NCBI GenBank assembly: GCA_014379345.1
Contig: JACMLY010000069.1
Coordinates: 1-37,792 of the forward strand
DNA from: Chitinophagaceae bacterium
GTDB taxonomy: Bacteria; Bacteroidota; Bacteroidia; Chitinophagales; Chitinophagaceae
Direction: 5' to 3'
DNA length: 37,792 nt
This document shows, in pieces, positions 7,668 through 16,085 of this stretch (positions are counted from its first letter, which is position 1; the number at the start of each line of letters is the position of its first letter). The position numbers were made by a program, and so were the translations under genes. Below the pieces are notes generated by a model that was not told the origin of the DNA, ran no database searches, and saw only the letters and a program-made list of their open reading frames with translations.

Positions 7668-8252
7668 TCAGGTGTGATAAAGCCTGCTTAGCGTTTCCCG
7701 CGAAACGCCCAGGTAAGCGGCAATTAAATGTTTGGGCACAGTATTGTAGAGTGCGGGATATTGAGCCATCAGTTCCTCATACCGCAGCCTGGCATCGTTG
7801 TTCATAAGGGACAACAATCTTTTTTGGGAAGCTACATAACCCCTATTTGTACGCCACCGAAAAAAACGTTCTACTTCGTGCAGTTCGCTGCATATTTTCT
7901 CCCGATCAGCATTTGACAAACAGAGTACTTGCGCATCGGTGATGCAATCTACACCAACAGTTGCCTTTGCACCGTTGTACAGCGCATTGTAGTCAGATGC
8001 CCACCATGTAGGCATCGCAAACTGTAGGATAAACATCTTAACATCGTCATTTATATAAAAGGTTTTGAGGTAGCCATCAATCACAAAATATTCGTGTTCC
8101 ACCTTTGCGCCTTGCGTAATAATCGCTTGCCCTTTTTTGTAAGACTTCAACGTAAAACGGGAAAAGAAATGATCAAACTGCTCATCGGTGAGTGATACGA
8201 TCTGCGTAACATGTCCTCGCAGGATTTCTTTTGGATGCATAGAATTATTCAT
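7668..8252 (-). CDS. Crp/Fnr-family transcriptional regulator
   Basis: This 194-residue protein has an N-terminal cyclic-nucleotide-binding-type beta barrel (~25-120, with KKGQAIITQG and FVIDGYLKTFY) and a C-terminal winged-helix domain ending in LIAAYLGVSRETLSRLYHT. The barrel lacks the Arg/Ser phosphate-binding cassette of true cAMP receptors. It has no N-terminal cysteine cluster for an iron-sulfur centre, so the signal is unknown. The recognition helix keeps the Arg-Glu-x-x-x-Arg pattern that reads TGTGA. The protein ends right after that helix, which is usual for this Bacteroidota subgroup. It probably controls the yceI block directly downstream. An alternative start is Met5. Confidence 0.88.
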   Translation of the reverse strand: MNNSMHPKEILRGHVTQIVSLTDEQFDHFFSRFTLKSYKKGQAIITQGAKVEHEYFVIDGYLKTFYINDDVKMFILQFAMPTWWASDYNALYNGAKATVGVDCITDAQVLCLSNADREKICSELHEVERFFRWRTNRGYVASQKRLLSLMNNDARLRYEELMAQYPALYNTVPKHLIAAYLGVSRETLSRLYHT

Positions 8253-8450
8253 CTAAAATCCATGTTAATGCTTTCTACTCTTTCGGTGACCGCGCTTTTA
8301 ACTTAAGAATTAAAAATATGCAAAAAGTTTTGTAGCATGGACTTTTCGAAGACAATTCACCCGTATAATTCCCGGGCCTTTGAATTGTGAATGACACGAA
8401 CTGTATATTGAATTTGCGATATGTAAATGGTTACGTCCTGCGATTGTGAA

Positions 8451-8879
8451 TTAAACCAGGTTGGTCTCTACATTTACATTACCAGAGATCGCTTTTGAAT
8501 AAGGACAGGTTAGATGCGCATAATCTACCAGCTTTTGTGCGAGTTCTCCATCCAGTCCCGGAAGACTTACATTGAGTCGGGCCTGCAGGAAGTACTCGCC
8601 GTTTTCCGAACAAAGATCGACTTCAGCGTCAATGGCTAAGTTTTCCGGAAGATGTATACGCATTTTCCGGGCTCCTATACCCATCGCGCCTTCAAAACAA
8701 GCCGACCAGCCAGCCGCAAAAAGTTGTTCAGGATTAGTGCCGAGTCCATTGGTGCCCGGAGTGGACAATTTAATATCCAGGTGGCCGTCGGAGCTTCGCG
8801 ATAATCCGTGTTCGCGACCGCCGGTAGTATGGGTTTTGCCTGTATACAATACCCTGGTTGATTTGATGGTAGTTTCCAT
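8451..8879 (-). CDS. ohr: Organic hydroperoxide resistance protein (Ohr/OsmC family)
   Basis: The ATG at 8879 gives a 142-residue protein, the normal Ohr length; an in-frame start 22 codons upstream has no support. The two redox cysteines sit in WSACFEGAM and in LTCPYSKAI. The VLYTGKTHTTGGREG-like N-terminus and NPEQLFAAGW motif are typical of Ohr rather than OsmC. The enzyme reduces organic hydroperoxides through a Cys-Cys pair, usually recycled by lipoyl proteins. It is a single gene upstream of the Crp/Fnr regulator, with about 200 bp between them. Its presence supports the reading of this region as stress or electrophile defence. Confidence 0.9.
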   Translation of the reverse strand: METTIKSTRVLYTGKTHTTGGREHGLSRSSDGHLDIKLSTPGTNGLGTNPEQLFAAGWSACFEGAMGIGARKMRIHLPENLAIDAEVDLCSENGEYFLQARLNVSLPGLDGELAQKLVDYAHLTCPYSKAISGNVNVETNLV

Positions 8880-8945
8880 TGTTTTTAGTTTTAAATTTTT
8901 AAATAGGATGCAAACATCAGCTTGGGCGAGGCAAAAGTCAATCAC

Positions 8946-9386
8946 TAATGTAGCGGCGCGGACTAATTTGCCTGCGAGGCAGGCATGATAGCTCCTGTAA
9001 TTATTATTCCGGGGAATATAACGGCGTTATCCATCCGCGGCGCATTTGTCAACAGCAGTCAGGAGAAAGTTGATGATTGAAAAAGGTCCTTGATCTCGTA
9101 AACTGCCCTCGATTCGAGAAGAGGTTCATAAAGGACAAAACGGACACGAAGAAAAGTCGAATATGGGCAGATAATAAATATTCAATAATAACCCTCCCTC
9201 AGTCCTCCGGTAAATCTCGTTACAATCTCACGAAACTATGCTGAAGGCTCCTGTTCCCTCCTTCCCAAAACTTTCCAGACTTCGAATGCCCGTTTGAAGA
9301 GCCAGTTCGTCCGGCAGAGCTGTATGATGCTTGTCTTCGGTGGGAAGTAAGAAGACCTTTGCGTGGTAACATCAAAAAATAAAGTC
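8946..9386. other. Intergenic region with one short palindromic repeat
   Basis: This stretch separates the minus-strand ohr gene from the plus-strand metallo-beta-lactamase-fold gene and should hold both promoters. TGCCTGC-GAG-GCAGGCA at 8969-8985 is a perfect 7-bp stem. Comparable TGCCTGC/GCAGGCA palindromes are known as dispersed intergenic repeats in Bacteroidota. I see no gene on either strand. Confidence 0.5.
8969..8985. repeat. Perfect short palindrome TGCCTGC-GAG-GCAGGCA
   Basis: A 7-bp stem with a 3-nt loop lies about 90 bp upstream of the ohr start. It looks like a dispersed intergenic repeat and not a terminator, because no gene ends here and no T-tract follows. Only one copy is in the window. 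Confidence 0.55.
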
Positions 9387-10442
9387 ATGAAAACGTTTGA
9401 AATGATTATTGCCAGCACAATCATAACACTAGGTTATGCTCTTATACCGCTTTCAAACTTCTCCCAGACTGCAGCACACAGGGCAGCCGGATCTGTTTAT
9501 CCAAATATGCCGGAAATTGCTCCCATCGGTGTCCGGATCGGGAAACATTTTGACGTGCCAGAGTCCGCGAAGGGACCGGCAATCGATCCGGCTAAGGGTT
9601 ACCGTATCCAGGAACTTGGCAAAGGTTTGTATATGATCACAGATAACGCTTACCAGTCTATGTTCCTGGTATACGAAAGCGGTGTTGTGATAGTAGACGC
9701 ACCACCTTCCTTAGCACAATTTATGGAGAAAGCTCTGGCCGAAGTGACTGATAAACCTGTCACACATATAATCTACAGCCACTCACATATTGATCATATC
9801 GGCGGTGCCAGGCAGCTCGGCGGACATCCGAAAGTTATAGCTCACGAAGAAACAAAGAGATTGCTCCTTCGCGCCAAAGATCCAGACAGGCCGGTTCCTT
9901 CGGTCGTGTTTAAAGACAAATACAAGCTGAAGGCGGGTAGTCAGACGTTGGAATTATCCTATCGTGGAAATGCGCATGAACCTGGAAATATTTTCATATA
10001 TGCGCCCGCTCAAAAGACGTTGATGGTTGTTGATGTCGTTTTTCCCGGCTGGATGCCGTGGAGGCGGTTTGCGCTGGCACAGGATATCCCAGGCTATTTC
10101 GCACAGGTGGAGGAAATCAACAAACTTGATTGGGATATCCTTGTATCCGGTCATGTCGCCAGGACCGGAACGCATGCTGATGTAGCTCTTCAACTTGAAT
10201 TCATGAATGACCTTAGGAATGCAACACGGCAGGCGTTGAAAGAAACTAGACCGGGCATCGGAATAGATGAAAGCGACAGCGGCAATCCGTGGGTTATTTT
10301 CGATAATTATATCGATCGGGTCGTCATTCAGGTAGTGAACACACTTACCCTGAAATGGTCGCAAAAACTAGCAGCATATGATGTATACATCTGGGACCAG
10401 GCTTATGCGATGGAACAAAGTTTAAGAATTGATGAAGAGTGA
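9387..10442 (+). CDS. Secreted metallo-beta-lactamase-fold hydrolase
   Basis: The ATG at 9387 starts a signal peptide (MKTFEMIIASTIITLGYALI, with a polar region after ~25); a GTG eight codons upstream is less likely. The 351-residue protein has the complete di-zinc site: H122-x-H124-x-D126-H127 in SHSHIDHIGG, H187 in GNAHEPG, D206 in MVVDVVFPGW and H246 in SGHVART. The long C-terminal part (YIDRVVIQVVNTL onward) is helical and not like class B beta-lactamases. Family members act on esters, lactones or sulfate esters; the substrate is unknown. The gene stands alone, divergent from ohr. Confidence 0.85.
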   Translation: MKTFEMIIASTIITLGYALIPLSNFSQTAAHRAAGSVYPNMPEIAPIGVRIGKHFDVPESAKGPAIDPAKGYRIQELGKGLYMITDNAYQSMFLVYESGVVIVDAPPSLAQFMEKALAEVTDKPVTHIIYSHSHIDHIGGARQLGGHPKVIAHEETKRLLLRAKDPDRPVPSVVFKDKYKLKAGSQTLELSYRGNAHEPGNIFIYAPAQKTLMVVDVVFPGWMPWRRFALAQDIPGYFAQVEEINKLDWDILVSGHVARTGTHADVALQLEFMNDLRNATRQALKETRPGIGIDESDSGNPWVIFDNYIDRVVIQVVNTLTLKWSQKLAAYDVYIWDQAYAMEQSLRIDEE

Positions 10443-10624
10443 GTAGCCTTGATTCACCGGTGGCCGCGAAAGATGATGGTAACGGAAAGAATTCAAGCAA
10501 GAGTAGGTCTATCAAGTAAATCGGGTTTGTATGGGAACCGCTCCTGGATCGACTATAGTTCGCATTTATATCGCCAGCGAACAACAATTAATCAGTTTAT
10601 TTTCTAATCGATAAATCAAATTTT

Positions 10625-11077
10625 ATGAGAACAACATTATTAGTCTTCTTATCGGCCGTACTGTCAGGCTGTGAATGGAAAGAAACAAGCGCTGTCGCCA
10701 ACGTAAGACAGAAGTCAATAGAGGAAATCCAAAAGGCGGAAACTGATTTTCAAAAAATGACCACTGATAAAAGCATCAACGAAGCATTCTGGTTTTACGC
10801 CGATAGCAATGCAGTCATCAAAAGGGAAAACGATACAGTTGTCCATGGAAAGGACGCCATTCGTAACTATTACTCCCAGCCGTTTTATACCGAAGCTTCC
10901 GTAATATGGTCACCGGATTTTACAGATGCCTCCGCGCAAGGTGACTTCGGATATACCTACGGCAGCTACACCTGGCGGACAAAGGACAATACCGGAAAAG
11001 TGACCGAAAAAAAAGGGGTGTTTCATACTGTCTGGAAAAGACAAGCGGATGGGAGCTGGAAATATGTTTGGGATTGA
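10625..11077 (+). CDS. SnoaL/DUF4440-like lipoprotein
   Basis: This 150-residue protein has a lipoprotein signal peptide (MRTTLLVFLSAVLSGC; Cys17 lipidated). An NTF2-like domain of the ketosteroid-isomerase/DUF4440 type follows: helix IEEIQKAETDFQKM, then FWFYADSNAVIKRENDTVVHGKDAIRNYY, then strands ending VWKRQADGSWKYVWD. Domains of this type are common as small exported proteins in Bacteroidota, with mostly unknown function. A clear terminator follows 80 bp downstream, so the gene is probably monocistronic or the end of a transcript with the hydrolase before it (182 bp gap). Confidence 0.8.
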   Translation: MRTTLLVFLSAVLSGCEWKETSAVANVRQKSIEEIQKAETDFQKMTTDKSINEAFWFYADSNAVIKRENDTVVHGKDAIRNYYSQPFYTEASVIWSPDFTDASAQGDFGYTYGSYTWRTKDNTGKVTEKKGVFHTVWKRQADGSWKYVWD

Positions 11078-11159
11078 TTATTGTATAGACACTCTTATTA
11101 TCGCTTTGTATTTTTTCACTATAATTTTGTAAGACAACATAAACCTTATTAGAAAAGAG

Positions 11160-11182
11160 AGGCTGAGTAATCAGCCTTTTTT
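11160..11182 (+). terminator. Rho-independent terminator
   Basis: The stem AGGCTGA pairs with TCAGCCT around a GTAA loop and is followed by six T. It lies 82 bp after the stop of the small lipoprotein gene, in the right orientation to end its transcript. Confidence 0.85.
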
Positions 11183-11196
11183 AATAAATTGAACTT

Positions 11197-11459
11197 GTGG
11201 AGCAAAAATTCTTACTGTATGTTTTGTATATAACGTTTGTTGAATTTAGGGAACAAGGCCTTGAAAAGAATGATAACAGACTATATTGGCTGAGTGACAT
11301 GTTACATAATATACCAATGGCACTAACTTCAGAAGAGTTAACAAAAGAAGCATACATCGCCTTTTAGAAAGTGTAAAACATTTAGGTGTTGAAAATTGGT
11401 TGGACCATAGACAAAAAGAATTTTACCAAAGATTTCCAGAATATAAAGCCCAACCTTGA
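11197..11459 (+). pseudogene. Small hypothetical gene broken by one frameshift
   Basis: Starting at GTG 11197, 56 codons are open (VEQKFLLYVLYITFVEF, then YWLSDMLHNIPMAL and TSEELTKEAYI) before a TAG at 11365. A shift of one base near 11355-11362 joins this to a second frame. That frame reads RLLESVKHLGVENWLDHRQK and ends KAQP-TGA at 11459. The two halves have matching charged, helical composition and natural codon use, so the repaired protein would be about 87 residues. I do not recognise the family. It could be a genuine mutation or a sequencing error at the T-run CCTTTTAG. Confidence 0.6.
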
Positions 11460-11540
11460 GACAATACTGTCGTTTGCAATTCCATCAAGTTCATATTGCA
11501 CGTAACCTGGTAGCTCCGTTAACCCACCCATATAAAAGCC

Positions 11541-11591
11541 TTGCGCCTTCGCGAGAAAAAATATCTCGCAAAGGCGCAAAGCCGCAAAGGA
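11541..11591. repeat. Imperfect palindrome plus three GCAAAGxx units
   Basis: TTGCGCCTTCGCGAGA (11541-11556) pairs with TCTCGCAAAGGCGCAA (11564-11579) across 7 nt, with one G-T mismatch. The right arm runs into three 8-bp units, GCAAAGGC, GCAAAGCC and GCAAAGGA (11568-11591). The GCAAAGGCGCAAAG type is a common dispersed intergenic repeat in Bacteroidota genomes. It lies between the frameshifted gene and the end of a minus-strand gene. It may serve as a bidirectional terminator. Confidence 0.65.
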
Positions 11592-11652
11592 TCATGAAGC
11601 TTACAGGCATTTTTACAGCTGCCTCAGAACAGCGAATTGCAGATAAGTCCCT

Positions 11653-12372
11653 TCATTCAAATTTTGTATCACTGAAATCAATAGACACAATAACAGGATC
11701 ATCAAGTAGAGGTTTGTTGTTCTCACCGATAGAGTACACCACCCTTTTTGTGGCAATTGTGATTCCGGAGATGTTCTTATAATTAGATAGATAATGGGCA
11801 CATAGATTATTACCCGCCACTTCGACTCGATAATCCAGTCTTCTGATGAAGCCATCTTTGTCAATATAAATGGTCTGCTCCGTGCTATGGGTATGAATAT
11901 CTTTGGGCCATCTTACTATTAATCGCCGCCATAGTTCATTGTTCTCTTCCCATGGTTCGACCTCATCAAATTCAAATCCTGGCCTTGCAAATTGAAAAGG
12001 TGTATTAAGGTAATTCCACGTAGCATATCCAGTGAAATAAGCTAGTTGCAGGTTGCTCCATTGCGTTTTCCATGTATGTCCTTGGTAAGACGCCCTGGGA
12101 TTATATAGTTCTTCAATAATATCACCTGCACCGGCTTCAATCGCTATCCTGTGTGGTGTATATGCTGTGTGCCACTGTTGATTTGGTATATGTGATGTCT
12201 TTTGTTCTAACAGGTTTACTTTCACATCCACTTGTTCGATAACACCACCATGTCCTTTCATTTCCCATAACGCTCCTCCTACTACCAGGTGAGCAGAAAT
12301 GGTATAAAATTGTCTCCATTGATCGAGACCTCCCTGCGCATTGATAGCAAGGCTTATTAAATCATTCATCAT
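11653..12372 (-). CDS. Uncharacterised protein, possible LolA-like fold
   Basis: I do not recognise a named family. The 239-residue protein is soluble with no signal peptide and rich in Trp, Tyr and beta-strand patterns. It begins NDLISLAINAQGGLDQWRQF, a helix followed by GG, and contains FTGYATWNYLNTPFQFARPGFEF and a run of strands ending DPVIVSIDFSD. The GG-L-x-x-W opening followed by an antiparallel sheet recalls LolA/LppX-like lipoprotein-carrier folds, but without export this is weak. Alternative start at Met2. The preceding two minus-strand genes are close (53 bp), so it may be co-transcribed with the TMEM175 gene. Confidence 0.7.
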   Translation of the reverse strand: MMNDLISLAINAQGGLDQWRQFYTISAHLVVGGALWEMKGHGGVIEQVDVKVNLLEQKTSHIPNQQWHTAYTPHRIAIEAGAGDIIEELYNPRASYQGHTWKTQWSNLQLAYFTGYATWNYLNTPFQFARPGFEFDEVEPWEENNELWRRLIVRWPKDIHTHSTEQTIYIDKDGFIRRLDYRVEVAGNNLCAHYLSNYKNISGITIATKRVVYSIGENNKPLLDDPVIVSIDFSDTKFE

Positions 12373-12425
12373 TTTGTTTTTTTATTGTAAAATCATCCGA
12401 TATAACCATCCCGCTTATGTATAAA

Positions 12426-12716
12426 TCATTTCATTAGACTTTTGACTAGCACGGATGGCGTAATCATTTTGGGTCCTTTATAGTGACTGATCAATATCCC
12501 TTTTATATTGTGATAGGTAGCGATGATACCATAAACAATGACTGAACTTCCGCGTTCGGTTATTTTATGGCACTCGAGTATGATAAATTCTCCAACCCTG
12601 ATGGACAGTTTTTCCTGCACGAACCATAGTTCATTCCCTAAAAGTTGGAAATCATTTGTAAATCCGTTTTTATGCAGATCGCTTACTGCATCAGGTCCGG
12701 TTAAATAAATTTTCAT
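12426..12716 (-). CDS. Small Bacteroidota conserved protein
   Basis: The ATG at 12716 gives 96 residues (MKIYLTGPDAVSDLHKNGFT start); an in-frame start 29 codons upstream reads a hydrophobic stretch unlike the family and would abut the gene before it. The pattern DLHKNGFTNDFQLLGNEL, then FIILECHKI, then IKGILISHY resembles the ~95-residue Bacteroidota family often mislabelled phosphoribosylpyrophosphate synthetase. The true function is unknown. It lies between the TMEM175 gene (87 bp) and the uncharacterised gene (53 bp), all on the minus strand. Confidence 0.7.
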   Translation of the reverse strand: MKIYLTGPDAVSDLHKNGFTNDFQLLGNELWFVQEKLSIRVGEFIILECHKITERGSSVIVYGIIATYHNIKGILISHYKGPKMITPSVLVKSLMK

Positions 12717-12803
12717 AACAAAAATTTTAAAGTTTAAAAACGGCAATTGTAGAAACAATTGCATTATATATGAAGGCTGCGTAAAATGGGCGAATGCCAT
12801 CAA

Positions 12804-13580
12804 TTACGATATATTTTGTTTTGTGTTGGTTGACTGCTCCTTTATTTGTTCATTGTCTATAGAGGTAGGTTCATGAAATGCCGGTGAGATTCCTTCAACG
12901 AGATTGGGACCAGGGTTTATTTTCCGCCTCTTGTTCAGGTGTAGCCTTTGAATAAAGCCACTAAACGTCAAAATAATATGAAAGAGAATAAAGCCAAATA
13001 GTGCCACGTAACTGCTAAAAAAACAGCAAACGATCAGGATCGCATAGGCTCCATATGCAATTTTTGCTCGATTTAATATTGCTTTATTTACCAAGCCAGT
13101 TTGGTTTCCTTCCAGTTTAACCAATCCGAAATGATAGGAATAGTACCAGTGAAGTGTATTGAACGATAAAATAAGGACCAAATTAAAAATATAGAATCCC
13201 ATGGCCACCCTCGACCCCAGATGCTCGCTTAGAAACGCTGTTGAAAATGGGAGTAACGAAACAAACATCAGGAAGATAAGACCAATTAAAAATTCATTGC
13301 GGTCAGATGTGTGGAGATAGTTGAAGTGATTGGTGAAAATAGACCAGAATTGACCAGCAACCGAAAACGACAGTATGTATGTAAATAGTTTTGGTGAAAG
13401 ATCCATCAACAAATCCCAAACACCGGTTTCAGTGCCGATTTCCTTTAGCGGAACACGGATATCAAGGACGAGCAGGGTCATTGCAATAGCAAACACTGCA
13501 TCAGACAGCCCCTCGATTCTATGTGAACGCTGCTTGTGGTGTGCCGTTTTCTCTATTAGAGCTTGTGATAGAATGCTCAT
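12804..13580 (-). CDS. TMEM175-family (DUF1211) potassium channel-like protein
   Basis: This 258-residue membrane protein begins with the family hallmark: RIEGLSDAVFAIAMTLLVLD, the selectivity-filter helix motif (R...FSD-type). Further hydrophobic segments follow at about residues 50-70, 85-105, 115-135, 165-185 and 190-210, giving six. Bacterial TMEM175 proteins form tetrameric K+ channels in the inner membrane. The hydrophilic tail after ~215 (NKRRKINPGP onward) is a variable extension. It leads the minus-strand group with the two small genes downstream. A broken C-terminal piece of another TMEM175 protein lies at 23.5 kb. Confidence 0.88.
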   Translation of the reverse strand: MSILSQALIEKTAHHKQRSHRIEGLSDAVFAIAMTLLVLDIRVPLKEIGTETGVWDLLMDLSPKLFTYILSFSVAGQFWSIFTNHFNYLHTSDRNEFLIGLIFLMFVSLLPFSTAFLSEHLGSRVAMGFYIFNLVLILSFNTLHWYYSYHFGLVKLEGNQTGLVNKAILNRAKIAYGAYAILIVCCFFSSYVALFGFILFHIILTFSGFIQRLHLNKRRKINPGPNLVEGISPAFHEPTSIDNEQIKEQSTNTKQNIS

Positions 13581-13802
13581 ATAAATACATTTGATAATTT
13601 TATGAATAGTCTTCTTGGCGGCGAATGGTTTTAGTTACTGAGTGTTATATTAAGGCTCCGATAAGCCATATGCTTGTAGAGAATACCTACGTCTGTAATA
13701 CCGTCCATGTTGACACATGTGTAACAAACAAGACGTTCATCATTGGAACTCCTTTAATATTCTGCTTTTGGAAGAAATTTACTTTCAGCTGAAGGGTCTC
13801 CG

Positions 13803-13988
13803 TTACGACATGTAAATTGCCGGAGTGTCTTTCAAAATTTTAAGAAACATCTTCTTTGCGTGTCCGTGTTGGAATCCAATTGCATCCTGAACTGTTGTTC
13901 CAAGCCATCTTACCAGTTGTCTCTGGCGTACATCTGTGATAGAATACTTTGAAAAAAGTATTATTTCTACCTGGTTATAATTTTTCAT
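13803..13988 (-). CDS. Small hypothetical protein
   Basis: This 61-residue open frame begins MKNYNQVEIILFSKYS and continues with VRQRQLVRWLGTTVQDAIGF and KMFLKILKDTPAIYM. The composition is protein-like, with a basic helical centre, and an ATG follows an AT-rich leader of the kind used here. I do not recognise the family. It could be a small gene or the remnant of a longer one. The 220 bp on its low-coordinate side (13581-13802) hold the TMEM175 promoter and show nothing else. Confidence 0.4.
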   Translation of the reverse strand: MKNYNQVEIILFSKYSITDVRQRQLVRWLGTTVQDAIGFQHGHAKKMFLKILKDTPAIYMS

Positions 13989-14051
13989 TATGCATTTTTA
14001 TTTTATTTGCCATTAATCATATTTAAAAAAGCTGTATCGGCCTTACCAGGG

Positions 14052-14603
14052 CTATCGGTCTTCAAGCCAATTTAAGAACTCAGTTACCTTTTCCCGGGAA
14101 ACGATGAGTTTGTCTTTTAGTGGCATCACCGGATTAACGAGTAGTTTTCGTGCGAAGTAATGTTCAACTTCTTTTATTGCATTGAAATTAATAAGGTACT
14201 GCCTGTTTAACCTGAAAAACTGTTTTTCCGCAACAAGATTTTGAATATGTTCCAATGAATGATTCACAAAATATTCCTGCTTGCCGAAACAGGTAATAAC
14301 AGATGATTCATATTTCACATTGAAAAAAGCAATAGTTTCCGTAGGTACTGTGATGTATCTATTGTTTTTAAAAATGAGAAAGCTTGTTTTCGCTACTGGC
14401 GCTGCGAGCTTCGTCAGGAGGCCATCAAGATTCAACAAGCGATTTTCTTTAAAGAGAAGTTTAAGCGCATCCATCTTTACCAATGTCTTGACAATATCTT
14501 CTGCTGCAAATGAGGTTTGCATATCATCTGCGAGCGTGTCATTTGGTGCTCCAATTGTATAGCCATTAACAGTTGTCGCATTGCTTTTAAATTGAGTTTC
14601 CAT
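14052..14603 (-). CDS. LytTR-domain transcriptional regulator without receiver domain
   Basis: I chose the ATG at 14603 (METQFKSNATTVNG), giving 183 residues; an in-frame ATG eight codons earlier is possible. The C-terminal ~100 residues are a LytTR DNA-binding domain: FLIFKNNRYITVPTETIAFF, EYFVNHSLEHIQNLV, then FFRLNRQYLINFNAIKEV. The ~75 N-terminal residues contain no receiver-type Asp or other recognised sensor. Proteins of this form bind DNA as a beta-fold regulator. It lies just downstream of an AraC regulator on the same strand (80 bp), so the two may share a circuit. Targets unknown. Confidence 0.85.
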   Translation of the reverse strand: METQFKSNATTVNGYTIGAPNDTLADDMQTSFAAEDIVKTLVKMDALKLLFKENRLLNLDGLLTKLAAPVAKTSFLIFKNNRYITVPTETIAFFNVKYESSVITCFGKQEYFVNHSLEHIQNLVAEKQFFRLNRQYLINFNAIKEVEHYFARKLLVNPVMPLKDKLIVSREKVTEFLNWLEDR

Positions 14604-14683
14604 TTGATTTGTTTTTAATTTAAACATCCAAAATCAAAATATCTTAAGAATTAAAACTGGATATGAATTTCAAAAAGCAAGTC

Positions 14684-15565
14684 TTACGCTACATGAGTAT
14701 TCATTCTAAATTCAGATGGAGAATATCTAAACCGGGATTTAAAAAGTCTTGAAAAATGGGCAATATTTTCAAACCCAATCGTATAACATACATCAGTAAC
14801 TTTCATAGTGGTATTAAGTAATAGTTCCTGTGCTTTTTCCAGTCGTTTTTGCCTGATCCATTGAGATGGAGGCATATTGTAAATAGCCAGGAAATCTCTT
14901 CTGAAACTAGATAAGCTTCTTCCTGATAAAACGGCTAGCTGGTTTAAAGAAAGGGAATTCAGAATATTTTCCTCTACAGTCGTTGTAATATTGGATCGGA
15001 AGTGATCTCTTAAATCTAGTAACTGGCCTAATATTTTTTGGTTATTACCAGTCAGACAGAATAGCAATTCAAGCAATTTGATTTTGATCAAACTTGCCTC
15101 CATTCGTTCCGGTTCAATCAAATAAAACTCCAGTGAATCGACATACTTTGATAAACGGGCATCGACTGTATTGACTGTGACTGCGGTGGATTCCCTCTCA
15201 TATACCATAGATAGTTCGGATAGCTTCGTAAACTCCTTCACCAGTTCATCCTTTAACGAGAATATCAGGTACTCAATGTTTATGGGGTGATCCGCGTGAC
15301 TTTCTGTTTCATAGTAAATTAGAATGTCTTTCTTAAGAAAAACTATCTGGTTTTTATAGATCCGATATTCTGTATTACCATACCTGATTTTAAAAATTCC
15401 CTCCTTTAATAAAAGCAAAGTATTCTCCTCCAAAAAGATTGAGCCATGCTGGTATTCATTGCAAGTACAAGATTGTATCGCTGAAGAACCATTTAGCATT
15501 AAAGCTTTATTATTTGTAACGGAGGATTTTAATTTCCAAGACGTATTCATTTTTACTGTTTGCAT
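14684..15565 (-). CDS. AraC-family transcriptional regulator
   Basis: This 293-residue protein has an N-terminal cupin-type sensor half (~20-150; HGSIFLEENTLLLLKEG, then IVFLKKDILIYYE) and a C-terminal double helix-turn-helix (~190-290). The latter has LSLNQLAVLSGRSLSSFRRDF and VTDVCYTIGFENIAHFSRLF. The sensor half resembles the ExsA/PchR-like type, whose signal may be a small molecule or partner protein. A second possible start is Met6. It stands upstream of the LytTR gene, minus strand. Confidence 0.87.
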   Translation of the reverse strand: MQTVKMNTSWKLKSSVTNNKALMLNGSSAIQSCTCNEYQHGSIFLEENTLLLLKEGIFKIRYGNTEYRIYKNQIVFLKKDILIYYETESHADHPINIEYLIFSLKDELVKEFTKLSELSMVYERESTAVTVNTVDARLSKYVDSLEFYLIEPERMEASLIKIKLLELLFCLTGNNQKILGQLLDLRDHFRSNITTTVEENILNSLSLNQLAVLSGRSLSSFRRDFLAIYNMPPSQWIRQKRLEKAQELLLNTTMKVTDVCYTIGFENIAHFSRLFKSRFRYSPSEFRMNTHVA

Positions 15566-16085
15566 TTTATATAGACATTAGGACTTGTACAGAATTTGTT
15601 TCGAATCACCATATCCTTCAAACACTTCATAACGTTGATATTTAAATGACTTGCGACCTGCTTAGTATTGCCATGTTTATCGAAAAAAAGTGCCAATGTG
15701 CGAATGATCTTAAGTAGATATATGAAAAAGGCTTTATAATGATGAGTAGCAGCATCTTAGGTTTATTTTTAGCAATTAGCATAATGTATCGACTCGTAAA
15801 AACCCTCCAATGGAATGGAGGACTCCAATAGATTGCCTCCAAATAGATGGAGAAAAGCAAGAAGTTAACTCGGCGATTTTTAAAATAAGTACAAAGGGTA
15901 CACGAGCATATTGCTCAAGAGTCATACCTTTAATTACGTCCGGTCATGAGTTTCTGGGTTGATGAGGTAACCAAAACGGACAGTCATCCACTTTTATCTA
16001 TACGATACTGTTTAGCTGTATCCACTCCGACTCCCTTCTAAAATTCTGTCGAGTAAACTGTTTTTCTTTTCATTCATCGCCTACT
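15566..16085. other. Divergent intergenic region, no gene seen
   Basis: These 520 bp separate the minus-strand AraC gene from the plus-strand histidine kinase gene and should hold both promoters. The only open frame (minus, 15642-15860) has a composition unlike a protein. One short palindrome, GAGCA-TAT-TGCTC, lies at 15904-15916. I see no RNA gene or repeat. Confidence 0.5.

Noticed and set aside
13709..13725. Near-palindrome GTTGACACATGTGTAAC
   Set aside because: It is a single short copy with a mismatch and no gene context tying it to a regulator.
15904..15916. Palindrome GAGCATATTGCTC as an operator
   Set aside because: A 5-bp arm is expected by chance in a window of this size, and it lies about 170 bp from the nearest start.
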